Origin: Ascarosepion bandense
Lineage: Eukaryota > Mollusca > Cephalopoda > Sepiida > Sepiidae
Direction of reading: 5' to 3'
Assembly: GCA_037127315.1 (NCBI GenBank)
Contig: JBBBDQ010000310.1
Location: 3,622,001-3,686,000 of the forward strand
DNA: 64,000 nucleotides
Below, in pieces: positions 45,555 through 57,400 of the stretch. How positions within the stretch are numbered: the first letter of the stretch is position 1; each line of letters begins with the position of its first letter. The position numbers and the translations under genes were made by a program. Under the pieces are notes generated by a model. It did no database searches, was not told where the DNA came from, and was given only the letters and a program-made list of their open reading frames with translations.

Positions 45555-45594
<40 letters not shown>
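45555..45594. repeat. (TA)n microsatellite
   Basis: Pure AT dinucleotides closing the pyrimidine-rich minisatellite. Confidence 0.97.
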
Positions 45595-45596
<2 letters not shown>

Positions 45597-46845
45597 GAGA
45601 ACTTTCAGGAATAGCAGCATTTACCTCCTGGGCTTGTGGGGTACTGGAAGTTAGCAATAACCAAAATGATCCTACTTATGTGTGTGTGTGGATACCAATA
45701 ATTATTATACACATTTATATATGTGGTAAATATGTATTTTTGTTTGATATTTGCAATGTGTTCTTACGAGAATTTATATAACATGTTTCAACTGTTAGAA
45801 ATGTTAAATTGACTTGAATTATGTAGATTTATTTTATTATTGAAATTTACTTGCCTGATGAACTTTTTTGGTTAGATTTTTTAAAGATGAACCATCATTA
45901 ACATTAAAATGTTTGTCTCTGCATAGCAATTTCTTTTTTAATTGTCAAAATGGAAATGTCATGTTTTCTTTTTCTGCTCAACTGACTAAACATTTTGCAT
46001 CATTAAATGTGATTATCCATATTTGATATGAATGGTTTCTTATGAATTCTTTTAGGATCAGCTTTTTTCACTACTCTAATTGTTGATGGAAAAAGGTACA
46101 ATGAAATGTTTCTTTTGAAATTTAAGTTTATCAAATACAGTTACTTAAATTGATTTATTTCTGCCTTATTTCAGTATGAAAATGACTGAAACCCAATAAC
46201 TTTGATTTGTTATTGTTTTTGTACCAGAACTTCATCTTCAAGTAATAAATGATTTATACCATTTAATGATGTGTTTGAAATATAATTTGATGAATTTCTT
46301 CAAATTTAATGATATAAACATTGTACACTTCATGTTTGACTAGTATTGCATCCTTATGTCTCCAAACTGAAAGTTTTCACAATTCCCAAAATAAACACTT
46401 TTTCTTTGTTTTTTAATCATTTTAGTCAGTGTGTGTGTGTGTGTGTGTGCGCGCAAACTATTTTTTATAGGCTGGCTTAGTTCTTTATATATTTCAATAA
46501 AAATTAATTTTGAAATACTACAAAACTCAAATAGTTAAAAATAGGACTTCTCAAAGATTGTTTTCATTTCAGTCACAGGTGGTGGACATTATATGGCATT
46601 GTTGTATATTTTTTGCATTTTTTTAAGTCACTTATTAATGTCTTAGTTGCATTTTTTTTTTTTAGTAGAAACTAATTTTTTACTTACCAATTTTTTTCAG
46701 ATAGACAAAAGAAACAATTTTCCTTAATAACAGGAATATTTCTTCATGTAATACAAATTTTCAAGAAATAGAATCTTTAACTACATTTTATTGAATTGGA
46801 TTATTAAGAAATAACATTTTCAAGATGATTTCCATCATTTGTGAT
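45595..46845. other. AT-rich intronic stretch
   Basis: No gene. Contains a (GT)n tract with a short GC end at 46431-46455. Confidence 0.45.
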
Positions 46846-46849
46846 GCAA

Positions 46850-47095
46850 TGGTTGATCTACTTTACAAGATTCACATAAACTAGATGCAATGATTCTTTA
46901 TTGCCATTTTTATTTGTTCAATCAAATGTGTTGCACCTGGGATTTTCATTGAGTACAACTTTTCATTTAGCTTAACCCAGAAAAAGAAGTTCGTTCTTTC
47001 TTTTGACAAAATCATGTTTAATCTGTGGAAGTCAAAAAAAATAACTGAAATTTCCTGTGTCCAACCTTTAAGGATACCCTGTCTATATAGTATAT
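46850..47095 (-). mobile_element. Possible internally deleted Tc1/mariner-superfamily relic (minus)
   Basis: On the minus strand the frame contains ERTNFFFWVKLNEKLYSMKI followed by HLIEQIKMAIKN. The first part fits a degenerate 'DLTPxDFFLWGxLKxxVY' motif and the second fits the helix that follows it. The right edge (read on minus: acagggtatccttaaagg) resembles a transposon terminus. The partner terminus was not found, so this is tentative. Confidence 0.35.
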
Positions 47096-47439
47096 ATTTA
47101 CAAGCCATAATTTTAACATTTCAAGAAGACATTGTCTATTCAGATTTGAATATCAAATACAATTTGAGTAGCTGGAGTTAGTGCTTATGCCAATCAACCT
47201 CCATTTTGCATTTAAGACTTTTAAAATCAATCCTATTTTTTTACCTATTAAATCCTTCTAAATAACAATATTATTTTAGTTTTATATTTTTGCCAAAGTT
47301 AATTTTACTTGAAGAGTACCAAATCTCAATCCTTCTCATTCCTGTTAGAGGAACCCCTCTCTGACTGACCATATATTCAGGGGTATAGCCAGACTCACTA
47401 CACTTGGACAATTGCAGGTTGGTAAGGCTACATAAATAG

Positions 47440-47640
47440 TTGAGACTTGTCCTTCTTCTAGACTTGTTGCTACCCAAATCTATAGGATCCAGTCTGTCCT
47501 TCTATTTACTCAAAGCTGGGGGAGAGAAGAGATTGATTCATACCTTTCCTAAGAGTATTTGCATGTTAAGTGAATATGACAAACTTGAGTGGAGTTTGAA
47601 CTCAGCTTTCTGATTCCTCAATCACTCCACCATGCTTGAA
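47440..47640 (-). repeat. SINE family 1 (minus)
   Basis: On the minus strand: 'gattgaggaatcagaaagc', 'gagttcaaactccactc', 'aacatgcaaatactc' and 'ctcccccagctttgag' follow the family 1 order. Confidence 0.6.
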
Positions 47641-48915
47641 GAGTACAGGAGATATTAAATTTAGGAAAAGCAGATTTATCAATAGGAGTAGATAGTCACG
47701 CTTCTCCCTGATCTTTTGAACAGTAGAGGGTTATCCCTTGTTTACTATTTAGAATTGGGTTTCTGGTTCCTTCTAAAGTTTGCTTCAGCTCTATACACCT
47801 AGCATTTGGTCTTTGCTATTCTAATATAAGTTCACACAATAACTCCCTACCTTGAGTGGCTCATGAGTCTTGTATTGCGTGAACATTAGTTTAAAAAAAT
47901 AAAATAACATGCTTTCTTAATAAATGTCTTACAAATGTTTTCAAACTAGTTGAAATATTTTTTCTGCTATCAAGATCATGTCTTAAAGAAGTAAAACTCA
48001 GAATATCATATTCCAATTTTGACCCATAGTAAAAGAAACAAAACGTCTTAGAATAATGAGTCACAACATGCCAATAATCTATATCTTTTTATGATTGAAT
48101 TTAATGGAATTGAAATTATCTCGTTTACATATATGCCAGCTACAGTGATGGTAAGAATGTTGATTTTTGTGATTTAGTGATTCAGTTTGAGGGTAATACC
48201 AACTTATTCTGGGATAAGACATTTTGACTTGAACTAAATTTAGCCCCATCTCATTTTTTTTCTCACTTTGAAAGGTTAAATCTTATTTCTTCTTTCTCTG
48301 TCATTCAATATCAAATTTCTCTAGTTTGTTTATGACAACTCCTTGAGTATTTGCTGTCATTGCTTCTTTAAAAAAAAGGTAACCGACTTAAATGCTTCTT
48401 GATTTACATAGCTATTATGGATTTGCTGTTGCTTTGGTTGCAAAAAAAAAACAAAAACATTTTTATCCCTATTTTTTTAAATTTTGTTTATTCACTATGC
48501 TTGGGTTAGGAAAATTATCTCCTTTTTGTTCTATACATTGAACTGGGATACTTAAAATGTAAAGTCATGATTTGGCTGACATTTCACACACATACACACT
48601 TCCTATAATCTGGAATTAGAATTTTGGGGGAGAAGTGCTTTTTGGTCAGCTGAGAACTTTTCAATGCCTTCTCATATAATTCATATAATAAAAATCTCAT
48701 TCTGTAAAATATTAATAACAAAGCAAGTTTGAACCCATTTTTAAACTCATGTTCATCAGATTAAAGTCACAAGAGCTACTCAAGGTAGAGTGTTATTGTA
48801 TGATGTTGTATGAGTGTGAGAGAAGCAAGAAGTGCAGTTAATGAGGTTATATAGGAAAAATAATGGTTAACCCTAGATTTATAGAAAATAATAAAGCATT
48901 CACAAGACTGCATAG
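47641..48915. other. AT-rich intronic stretch
   Basis: No gene is supported and no repeat is assignable beyond homopolymers. Confidence 0.4.
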
Positions 48916-48919
48916 ATGC

Positions 48920-50625
48920 TTTTAAACTTTATCAAGACAGGCAAGCGAGGGCTGGGGAACTCCAGCCCAGCAATACTCCCTTTTTGGTCTAATTTGTGTC
49001 AAATAGAATATAACAGAAGGAGACAGATACTTACTTGAGAAGTACAATGAACCAACCATTATGCTTTAATATCTTAAAATAGGGTGGGAAATAGTTCCTC
49101 ACCCAGAAAGTCATGTTAGATGTGTTTAAAATTTATCAAGACAGGCAAGTGAGAACTGGACAGCTCCATTCCATATATGGCAGCAATAATCCATTTTTGT
49201 TCTGATCTGGCTCTTGCAAATATAGAATGTGACAGGGAGAGTCAGATAGTTACAGGAGTGGCACAAGGAATCAATCATTTTTTTTTGTATCTTTAACAAT
49301 AGCTCACATATATTAGTTACACTTGACATCTGGGGTGGGATTGAGTCCCAATAGACATTCAAGGCAAGGATACTCTTAGAGAGAACAGCCATCTCTCATG
49401 ATAGCTGAAAGATCTAGATCTGCTCTGTGGTGGTGAAAATGTTACTAACTTGTTTTTGGATGCATTGAATTTTACAAGCCGGTCCTTCCCTCATGGATCC
49501 ACGACAGATAGGTCAGAAGAGAGATCACTTGCCAGTTTCTAGTCATTAAGATTTTTGAAGGTGCACCTATAAACTGTTGTATTATCTGCATAGATATTGA
49601 CTAAAGATCTGAGTATGATCTTAGGCAGATTATATAGAGCAGAAAGAGGGTACAACTGAGAAGAGAACCCTTGAGAATGAAAGCATTGATCGCATGAGCT
49701 TAGGAGGACTGGCTCTTGGCAATAACCAACATGGTTCTACCTGTAATGATGTGTTTTGTGGTGCAGTGGATTTTGGCTCAGAATGAGAAATTGGAGAGCC
49801 AAGTTCAAATTCCAGTTGAATTTGTTGCATTCCCCTGTACACAAATATCTTTTCTCCCTCCAGCCATGGGAGACAGATTGGGTTCTATAGCCCTGGTTAG
49901 TAACCAGTCTACCTCTCCCAGAGGATAAAGAAGTTTGTATAAGGTCAATACCCCTACCTGTAAAAAAAGACAAGTTATAGAAGCATCAACGATCCTCGCT
50001 ATTGGTAAGGGGTCGTCAATGGCTTATGCACTACTAGGAATGATACAGTATAGGTTCTACCTGTTTGGACGAACTTGATAATTGACAAAACCTTTCCAGA
50101 GATTCCATAAGTTGAGAGTTTATGTAGCAACCTCAATGTCACACCTTGTCAAAGGCCTTTGATATATCTAAGGTGATAAATTTGTTGCTAATGCTTCACT
50201 GCTTCTGTAATTAATGACAGTTAAGATATCAGTTGTAGATCTAACCAAGCAAATAGTTATTGCTCAGAAGTTTATTTCTTTTGAGATGTTCAACAATCTT
50301 CTTGTTGATTATAGACTTAAAGAGTTTGCTAATTACACTATGGAGGCAAATGGGTTGATGAGTTTTTGCCCTGCTTGCATTCTTAAAAACACACTAGACA
50401 GTTGACATCTCCTTAGACTTTGGAAGCATCTCTCCTTCAGTGTGGTTAAACAGTTTTGCCAAGGTTGGCTGTAACTCTTGACTGATGTTCTTTACAACCA
50501 CTGGTATTTTCTCCAGGCACTTAGCCATATCAGAGTAGACACTTTTGGAAACTTCCCATGCTGTGATAAAGATATTACAAAGTTTTTGCTATAAGGTCGG
50601 GGGTAGGGAATCAGCTATGCAGGTG
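48920..50625 (-). mobile_element. LINE-B, Jockey-superfamily reverse transcriptase (minus), split by a SINE
   Basis: On the minus strand, from the right, pieces resemble 'RPISLLPVxSKVFE' decayed, then STTDILTVINYRSSEA and a 'LDISKAFDRVWH'-like block. These are the early reverse-transcriptase motifs. At the left, the frame at 49126-49392 reads FYICKSQIRTKMDYCCHIWN, the C-terminal end. The last part is present twice (48920-49090 and 49127-49300). A SINE interrupts the element at 49745-50052. Sequence differs from LINE-A, so this is a second lineage. Confidence 0.7.
49745..50052 (+). repeat. SINE family 1, full-length, with 12-bp target duplications
   Basis: Flanked by 'ggttctacctgt' at 49733-49744 and 50053-50064. 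The head has an A-box-like 'tggtgcagtggattttgg' and a B-box-like 'aagttcaaattcc'. The body contains 'ttctccctccagccatggg' and 'ggttagtaaccagtct'. At 308 bp it is the reference copy for this family here. It lies inside minus-strand LINE-B, so it is younger than that LINE. Confidence 0.85.
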
Positions 50626-50632
50626 AGAATTA

Positions 50633-51852
50633 TTGGATTATCCAGTAAGTTTGTGCAGATTTTTAGTTGTTCATGTTAGAATTTGTAAAATCTATTGACA
50701 GACATAATATACTTACATTTCCAATTAGAGCACACTTCAAACTATCTCTTGAAAAAGAAAGTTTAAAATTACTTAATTTTTGTCAATTTTGTATCCCTAT
50801 GAAAATGGAAGGTTATAAGGTGTATTTTAGACATGTGATGCTTTTTTATTACCATAAAGGTAAAAATGCTTTGCAAGCAATAAAAAAAGATATATGCTGT
50901 ATATGGGAAAGATGTTTTAGCTGTTAGTACTGTATTGAAGTGGTTTACTATGTTTTGAGTTAGTGTTTTTAGCTTTATAAATGAAGTCTGTTCAGGCAGA
51001 CCCCTGATTGGAGATGATGACCAGATCAAGTCAATGATTAAGAATAACCTGCATTACACAATGCAGGAATTGGCAGAAACACTAAATTTATCAAAATCCA
51101 ACATCAACAAGAACTTAATGAACCTTTGATACTAAAATTGCTATTATGCTTGGGTACCACATTATTTGAGGGAAAATAATATTTTGGATCACATTTCTAT
51201 CTGTTATTTACTGTATAAATGCAATGAAAACCCTTTTTTAAGCAAATTGTGATGGATGATGAGAAATCAATTATTTACAATAATGTTCAGTGAAAAAGAT
51301 CCTGTGGTAAATGGCATAATCCATCTTTAGCCACTCAAAAACTAGTTCTTCATTCTAAGAAAGTCATGCTGTGCATCTGGTGGGATTGGAAAGAAATCCT
51401 GTACTATGATCTTTTGCCAAGTAAATAGTCAATTGATTCTGAAAAATACTGCTTGCAACTGGACAAATTAAAGGCAGCAATTCAAGGATAAAATCTCCTG
51501 GAATTAGTGAACAGGAAAGGTGTTGTTTTTCAACAGGATAATGCTAAATCTCATGTTTCTTTGGAGACCCAGCAAAAATTGACCCCTCTTGACTGGGATG
51601 TGTTACCCCACTTGCTTCTTCAGATTTTAGTTTATTCAGATTCTTTGCAATATATTCTCAACAGTAAAAATTTCATTTGGATGACATAAAAAAAAAAACA
51701 CCTTAATGAGTTCTTTACCAAGAATTCACTGAAATTCTGGGAATACAGAATCTTTAAGTTGAAGGAAAAATGGAGAAAGTTTATGCAACAAAATAGTTCA
51801 TATTTAGTTGAATAAATATTTAATATTGGCATGAATTTTCCGGGTAACCCAA
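50633..51852 (+). mobile_element. Mariner element with both inverted repeats
   Basis: The ends ttggattatccagtaag and, inverted, ttgggttacccggaaaa match over about 25 bp with several changes. TA flanks both sides (50631-50632 and 51853-51854). The 1,220-bp length is near full size for a mariner. Translated pieces follow transposase order: GKNALQAIKKDICC (first helix-turn-helix), a 'TPDWR' region, VMDDEKSIIYNN (first catalytic D), VMLCIWWDWKEILYYDLLP, VFQQDNAKSHVSLETQQKL (second catalytic D) and LKEKWRKFMQQNSSYLV at the C-terminus. The third catalytic aspartate region (YSPDLAP in relatives) reads LQILVYSDSLQYI, so it is lost. Multiple stops and frameshifts. Confidence 0.9.
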
Positions 51853-52214
51853 TATATTCAATATTTTCCAGAATTCATAGGAACCAAGTTTTTTGTTTTT
51901 GATGTTGGATTGATTGTATATAGCTGTTTTTTGCGTTTTTTGAGAGCCCTCTTGCAATGTTTGCTGCATGGTCCAGATTACGTTAACAAGGTGATATTAC
52001 AATAACCTCGATATTCTTAAGTTGCTGATGGGATAACCTTTTTAAATATTAGTTAATTTTAAACTTAATTTTTAACTTTTCATCTTATTAAATGTAAAGG
52101 TGGATCATAAGCGTTATTTAGCTCTGCTATGAAATAAAGACTGCCAAAATTATGATGTGAAATTCATCAATTAAAAGAATACCCCATATAATCAATTAAA
52201 AGAATACCCATCTT

Positions 52215-52570
52215 GCACAGATCATTCATATGCAATACTCCTAACTGCAATTTCTACTCCAACAGTTTCTTTTCTTGCATTTCCTGACTGTGGAATTCCC
52301 TTCCACATGATTGCTTCCCCGACGGCTACAATCTCCAGGAGTTTAAATGTAAGGTCAATAGACACCTCCTAACACACTAACCATCTTTCAAACACTCTTC
52401 CCATCTACCCAATCCCCAGCCTCGGTATCCTTACTCATCTATCACCCTCCTTCTGACATTTCCTATATCTAACCACTCTTTCTCTTCACCTTCCCCTATG
52501 TAACCCCATGCGCAATAGTGGCAGTGGAATGCCTTGCTTGGGGTGAAATGATTAAAAAAAAAAAAAAATC
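52215..52570 (+). mobile_element. LINE-A 3' end with A-tail (plus)
   Basis: The final coding part (NCNFYSNSFFSCIS, then LWNSLPHDCFPDGYNLQEF) reaches its stop, followed by a 3' UTR ending 'gccttgcttggggtgaaatg' and an A-run at 52555-52569. This is the cleanest 3' tail of the family in the window and defines the tail shared with the minus-strand SINEs. Confidence 0.85.
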
Positions 52571-52842
52571 TCCTCAGCTGCTTTCAAAAATTTTACTCTT
52601 ATAACAAATAATTATAATAATAATCTACTCAGACACTTAGTCCAACTTGACCATTATAAAAGTGTTAGTTTGTCAAAAGGACATATAATTTATATTTATT
52701 ATTATCCCATTAACTTTGGATGATGGGAATTTATTGCAGTTGATGGGCTAAATATAAAGCATTTCATTTTTTATATGTTTCTTCATTTCATTTTTCTTAT
52801 TTTGTTTTAGTCACTTATAAATCTTTCTCTTCCTTTTCTCAG
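52571..52842 (+). other. End of the alpha-catulin intron
   Basis: Short unique sequence rising to a strong pyrimidine tract (ctttctcttccttttctcag) immediately before the exon. Confidence 0.6.
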
Positions 52843-52962
52843 GTATTGGCTAGCCTGCTAAAGCTAGAGCGGGTTTATAATTTTACGGATTTCATGGAAG
52901 CATTCAGTCAATTTGGTAATGAGATGGTACGACTTGCACAAATCACTGGAGAAAGACAAAAT
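52843..52962 (+). CDS. CTNNAL1: Alpha-catulin internal coding exon, next after 30010-30185
   Basis: This 120-bp exon encodes 40 residues and is bounded by a strong acceptor (ccttttctcag) and a donor (AAT|gtaagt). Both ends are phase 0, so it joins in frame to the CGA that ends the upstream exon. The peptide contains NFTDFMEAFSQFGNEMVRL and AQITGERQN. The FSQFGNEMV core followed by a GDRQN-like end is what I recall of alpha-catulin proteins just before a conserved DLKDE-like stretch, which would lie in the next exon beyond this window. The exon is free of stops and frameshifts, unlike the surrounding repeats, and its base composition is clearly less AT-rich. With the upstream exon it provides 98 complete codons of a bundle near the N-terminal third of the protein. 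Function is inferred from the family only. Confidence 0.92.
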
Positions 52963-53690
52963 GTAAGTTAAATATTTTTGAACATCATTTCACAAAAAAA
53001 GTCTTTATTCCTTTAATAATGTTACTAAAATAATACTTAAAATTTTACATCTACATTTAAACTAAACAGCCTGATTTTTGTTCATTTAAACTTTTATGAA
53101 AAATTATTTTTAAATACTTTATATTTCTGTTTATAAGGTAACCTTTAGATAAGATGTCAAAAAATTATAGCAAATTTTCATGAATTTATCCTATATCTCT
53201 AGTATAAGAAGACTGCATCCATAGAGATTTAAAAAAAAAAAAGAAACTATGTCATGATTTTCCCACACAACACATGTCCTCTAAAAGAGAAACCACTGTT
53301 TTGTTTACTTTTCATCACCTGATTTCTTGCGAATCCTGATTCTTCTTTTTCCTGTTTTTTTCATATATCTAAACAGTTACAAACAGCCTGGTGTACTAAT
53401 AGCCATTTACTTTGACAATCACAAAATATTGCTAATAACAGTACGATACTAGTACATTCCACTTTCAACATTTTTTTATTTTTACATTTTTTCAGCTGAG
53501 CTTGCATGGATACAAGTTGATTTCATTGATGTGGAATTATTCTTCGATTAGACAAATTATCAGTTTATTTGATAATGTGAATCTTTTCATGTATGTTACT
53601 GGTTATCACACCAAAGGTTGAGGTTAGCCTACCAACAAACATCACTCAGAATTTAAGGTTTCTTTTTTAGAATTGTAGTATAAGGATGTG
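52963..53690 (+). other. Start of the next alpha-catulin intron
   Basis: Begins gtaagt. No further exon or clear repeat in this piece. Confidence 0.55.
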
Positions 53691-53692
53691 TG

Positions 53693-53980
53693 TTGTGGTG
53701 TAGTGGATATCGACTCGGAACTCCAAATTGGGGATCCAAGTTGAATTCCTTGCATTCACTTACACAAAAATACTCTTGAGAAAAGCATTAATCTGTCTCT
53801 TTTCTCCAGTTATGGGTTAAATAATAGGACTAATTGGGTTCTATAGCCTTTGCTAGCAACCAGTCTACTGCAGAAAGCAATGGCAACCTGCTGTGGAATA
53901 ATCTTCTGCCCAGTCAGTAATGTCTTTTTTGAGACATGATTGCCCAAAGCATGTATCACGTATGGCACTTAAATGACTGA
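53693..53980 (+). repeat. SINE family 1 (plus)
   Basis: 'gtgttgtggtgtagtgg', 'ggggatccaagttgaatt', 'ctccagttatgggttaaat', 'gctagcaaccagtctactg' and 'gagacatgattgccc' follow the family order to the longer tail end. Confidence 0.8.
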
Positions 53981-53981
53981 G

Positions 53982-54046
53982 TGTAAGACAACCACCAATT
54001 TTTAAGGGCAATTTTTGAGATTTAATAGGGTTGTCTTACACATGGA
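53982..54046. repeat. Small inverted repeat (about 13-bp arms), MITE-like
   Basis: 'gtgtaagacaacc' at about 53983 and its exact inverse 'ggttgtcttacac' about 50 bp later bracket a short AT-rich spacer. A (G)TGTAAGAC-type end is typical of small DNA elements, but only this one copy is present. It directly follows the SINE. Confidence 0.55.
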
Positions 54047-54114
54047 AATATATGGTAGATAGTTTTTTTTAGATCTGAAAGTTTCTTTTTCATTGAAATT
54101 TTAACTTTCTAGTA

Positions 54115-54494
54115 CACAAACACTGGTGTCTCTCAGAGCTCTATCCTAGGCCCAGTGTTCTTTCTGATCTTCATAAATGACTTCAGGCTTCATGGAGAAT
54201 CTGTAATGTGATCGGTACCAACCTGGCAGCTTGACTCCAGCCACTTTCTCACCGGCAGGATGTTGGCTTCCCGATGTCTATTCTACAAATATTTTTATGG
54301 TTTCTGCTCCAATGAGCTTAGCTCACTGATGCCACCTCCACAAGAATTTACTTGAGCAACCAGACTGGCAACAAGGTCCGACTTTTTTACAACCAAATGC
54401 AGCTGCCACTTCTATTCCAGTAGCTTCCTTTCTAGCACTTCCCGCCTGTGGAATTCCCTTCTGTATTCTTGCTTCTCTGATGACTACAATCTCT
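54115..54494 (+). mobile_element. LINE-A fragment with internal deletion (plus)
   Basis: Opens with TGVSQSSILGPVFFLIFIND, the motif just before the YxDD box, then jumps to the C-terminal region: RCLFYKYFYGFCSNELSSL and SRLWNSLLYSCFSDDYNL. The middle of the reverse transcriptase is absent. It ends abruptly where the gypsy sequence begins. Confidence 0.75.
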
Positions 54495-57400
54495 GAAAGG
54501 GTAAATACTGTGGTAATGAAGAAAGTTACAGAGGATTGCAGTACTAGAAAGTACGTGGACATAAAAATAAATGGACGAAATGTCACTTGCTTACTGGATA
54601 CCGGAAGTGATATCTCTGCAGTAGATGAATATACCTGGTAAAAAAAGGCCGACCAGAGTTTCAGAAAACTAAAAAGATTGCAAGAGGCATTTCAGGTAAT
54701 AAATTAAAATTCAAAAGTGAATTTTTCGCGAAAGTAGCATTTGACAGCAAAGTACACAAGACTAAAATCTGTGATTTTAGGAAAGAATACAAATTTATTT
54801 GGTATAGATTTAATCATGTTATTTAATTTATGGAAAAGCTCATGAATATGATTTGCAGAAGGACAGACGCATCAAATGTAGGAAAGTTGAAGCAGACTGA
54901 AAAATTTGTAAAAGACTTAAAAAATGAGTTTATGGAAGTATTTTCGGAGGAACTGGGTTGCAGTACGCAAACTGAAGTGAAGTTTGAAATAAAGGACAAC
55001 ATTAAGCCAGTGTTCAAACCGAAAAGGAAAGTTTCCTTTGTATCATTAGAGGCAGTAGACAAAGAATTGCAAAGATTGGAGAAAAATGGAGTTATTAAAA
55101 AAGTAGATTATTCAGACTGGGCATCACCTACAGTCTATGTAAAGAAGAAGAATAACAAATTAAGTGTGAGCAGATTTTTCAACTGGAGTAAACGAATGCT
55201 TAAAAGATCACAAGTATCCACTCCCCACACCAGAGGAGATATTTTCAAAGTTAAATGGAGGAAAGACCTTTTCAAAGTTAGATCTGTCAGAAGCATATCT
55301 ACAGGTCAAGGTCGAGGAAGAATGTTCAAAGTATTTGACAATAAACACACATAGAGGATTATACAGATTGAAACATCTGCCATTTGGTTTGAAGGTAGCA
55401 CCTAGTGCATTCCAACAAATCATGGATACTATGTTATCAAGTCTTGATTATGCAATGGCATACTTAGATGACATTTTGATTGAAAGCAAAAGTATAGAAG
55501 AGCATAAAATGTATATCCACAAAGTGTTTAAGCGAATTAGGAATTATGGGTTCAAAGTTAGGACCTGAAAAATGCAAGTTTTGCTTGGACAAGATTGAAT
55601 ATTTAGGTCAAATTATCAATCGCAAAGGTAGAAAACCTAATCCAAACAGAACTGAAGCAATTAAAAATATGCCTATTCCAGATAATGTAACTAAGCTACA
55701 GTTATTTCTGGGGTTTGTGAATTATTATAACATCTACATTCCTAATATGCACAACCTAAGAGCACCCTTAAATAAATTATTGGAAAAAAATAAAAAGTGG
55801 TGTTGGACGAAGGAATGTGATGAAGCTTTTGAAAAAATCAAAAAGTGCTTGTCAGATTTGGCATTAGTGCATTTTGATTCAAAGAAAGAGTTAATTATAG
55901 CAACAGATGCAAGTGAATATGGCATTGGAGCTGTATTGTTACACAAATTCAAGGATGGCGCAAGGAAACCTATCGCTCATGCTTCGAGACCATTGCTTCC
56001 AGCAGAAAAAAATTATAGTCAGATAGAAAAGGAAGCACTAGCTATAATTTATGCGGTCAAAAAATTCTATAGATTCATTTATGGAAGAACTTTTATGCTG
56101 CAAACCGACCATAAACCGTTATTATCAATATTTGGGTCGAAAACAGGTGTACCGACTCATTCAGCGAATAGGCTACAAAGATGGTTTGTAATTTTGTTAA
56201 ATTACAATTTCAAAATGAAATTTATTCCATCTAAAGAAATTGCACATGCGGATTGTCTGTCAAGACTGATTCCAAAAAAGCCTGAGTTGCTAGAAGAAAT
56301 GGTGACAGCAGTGCTGAAAGAAGAAAAGCGAACTAAAGGATGTACTACTAAACACCGTTAGCGTATTACTGGTAACACTGGAAGAAATTGAAAAAATGGC
56401 AAAAACAGATGACTATATTGCTAAAATGATTAAGCAAGTGAAAGGAAATAAAAAAAAATAAAGGAGGAAAAATTTCATCATTTTTAATTTGTAACGAGAC
56501 ATTGCTGTATGCTCAGTGAGTGGTAATACCAAGGGTGTTAAGAAAAAGGATTTTAAAAGAATTTCATTTGGGTCATCCAGGCATATCACGAATGAAGTCC
56601 TTAATGAGGAGTTATGTGTACTGGCCTAGAATGGACCAAGATATCAAAGAATTGATGGAACAGTGTAAAAGCTGTCAGCTAGCAGCTAAATCACCACCCA
56701 TAAAAATGCAGCCATGGCCTAAAACGGATGTGCCGTGGTCACGAATACATGTGGACTATGCAGGACCAATAAAAGGAGAATATTATCTAATCATGGTGGA
56801 TAGTTTTTCCAAATGGCCTGAAGTATATAAATTCAAGTGACCAACGGCGGAAAATACAATAAAGGCTTTAAATGAAGTATTTAGCCGGCTGGGGGTACCA
56901 AAAACAATCGTAAATGATAACGGTACCATGTTCACAGGATCTGAGTTTAAGAGTTATTGCAAGGCATTAGCTATGGAACACGTAACGAGACCTGCATATA
57001 ATCCGAGGTCAAATTCGAGGTTCATCGATACATTCAAAAGTGCAATGAGAAAAGCAGACGGAATCGACACTGATGATAAAAATATTCAAACCTTTTTGAT
57101 GGTGTATAAGATTACACCCAATCACAATATCAACGACAATTTATCACCTGCGGAGGTAATTTATGCAAGAAAGGTTAGATTAATCTTTGATAGACTATTA
57201 CCAAAGGAAAGAAAAATAACCTTGAGAAAACCAAACTCGGATACAAAATATTTCAAAGAAGCCAATAAAGTTTTCTTTAAAAACTATCGGTCAGGAAAGT
57301 GTTTGTGGGTAGACAGAATAGTAAGTCGGAGAATCGGTAAAGTGATCTATATAATGCAAGGACAGAAGTTTGTCTGCAAAAGACACATAAATCAGTTAAG

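Larger units (their letters stand above)
30186..52842 (+). other. CTNNAL1: 22,657-bp alpha-catulin intron, packed with transposons
   Basis: This phase-0 intron is defined by gtaagt at 30186 and ttttctcag ending at 52842. It holds Penelope-like, mariner, Tc1-like, RTE and Jockey/L2-type relics, several SINEs, a solo LTR, a 5S-derived sequence, (TA)n and (GT)n tracts and a pyrimidine minisatellite. I searched it for further host exons and found none. The best-preserved reading frames inside it (38842, 50667, 51507) belong to mariner transposases. Confidence 0.85.

Noticed and set aside
44924..45598. Overlapping leucine/serine-rich open frames of up to 224 codons
   Set aside because: They arise from a stop-free 28-bp pyrimidine repeat read in all three frames and end in a (TA)n tract. 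There is no domain and no splice context.
54823..55062. Minus-strand frames over the gypsy region
   Set aside because: They are shadows of the plus-strand pol frames.
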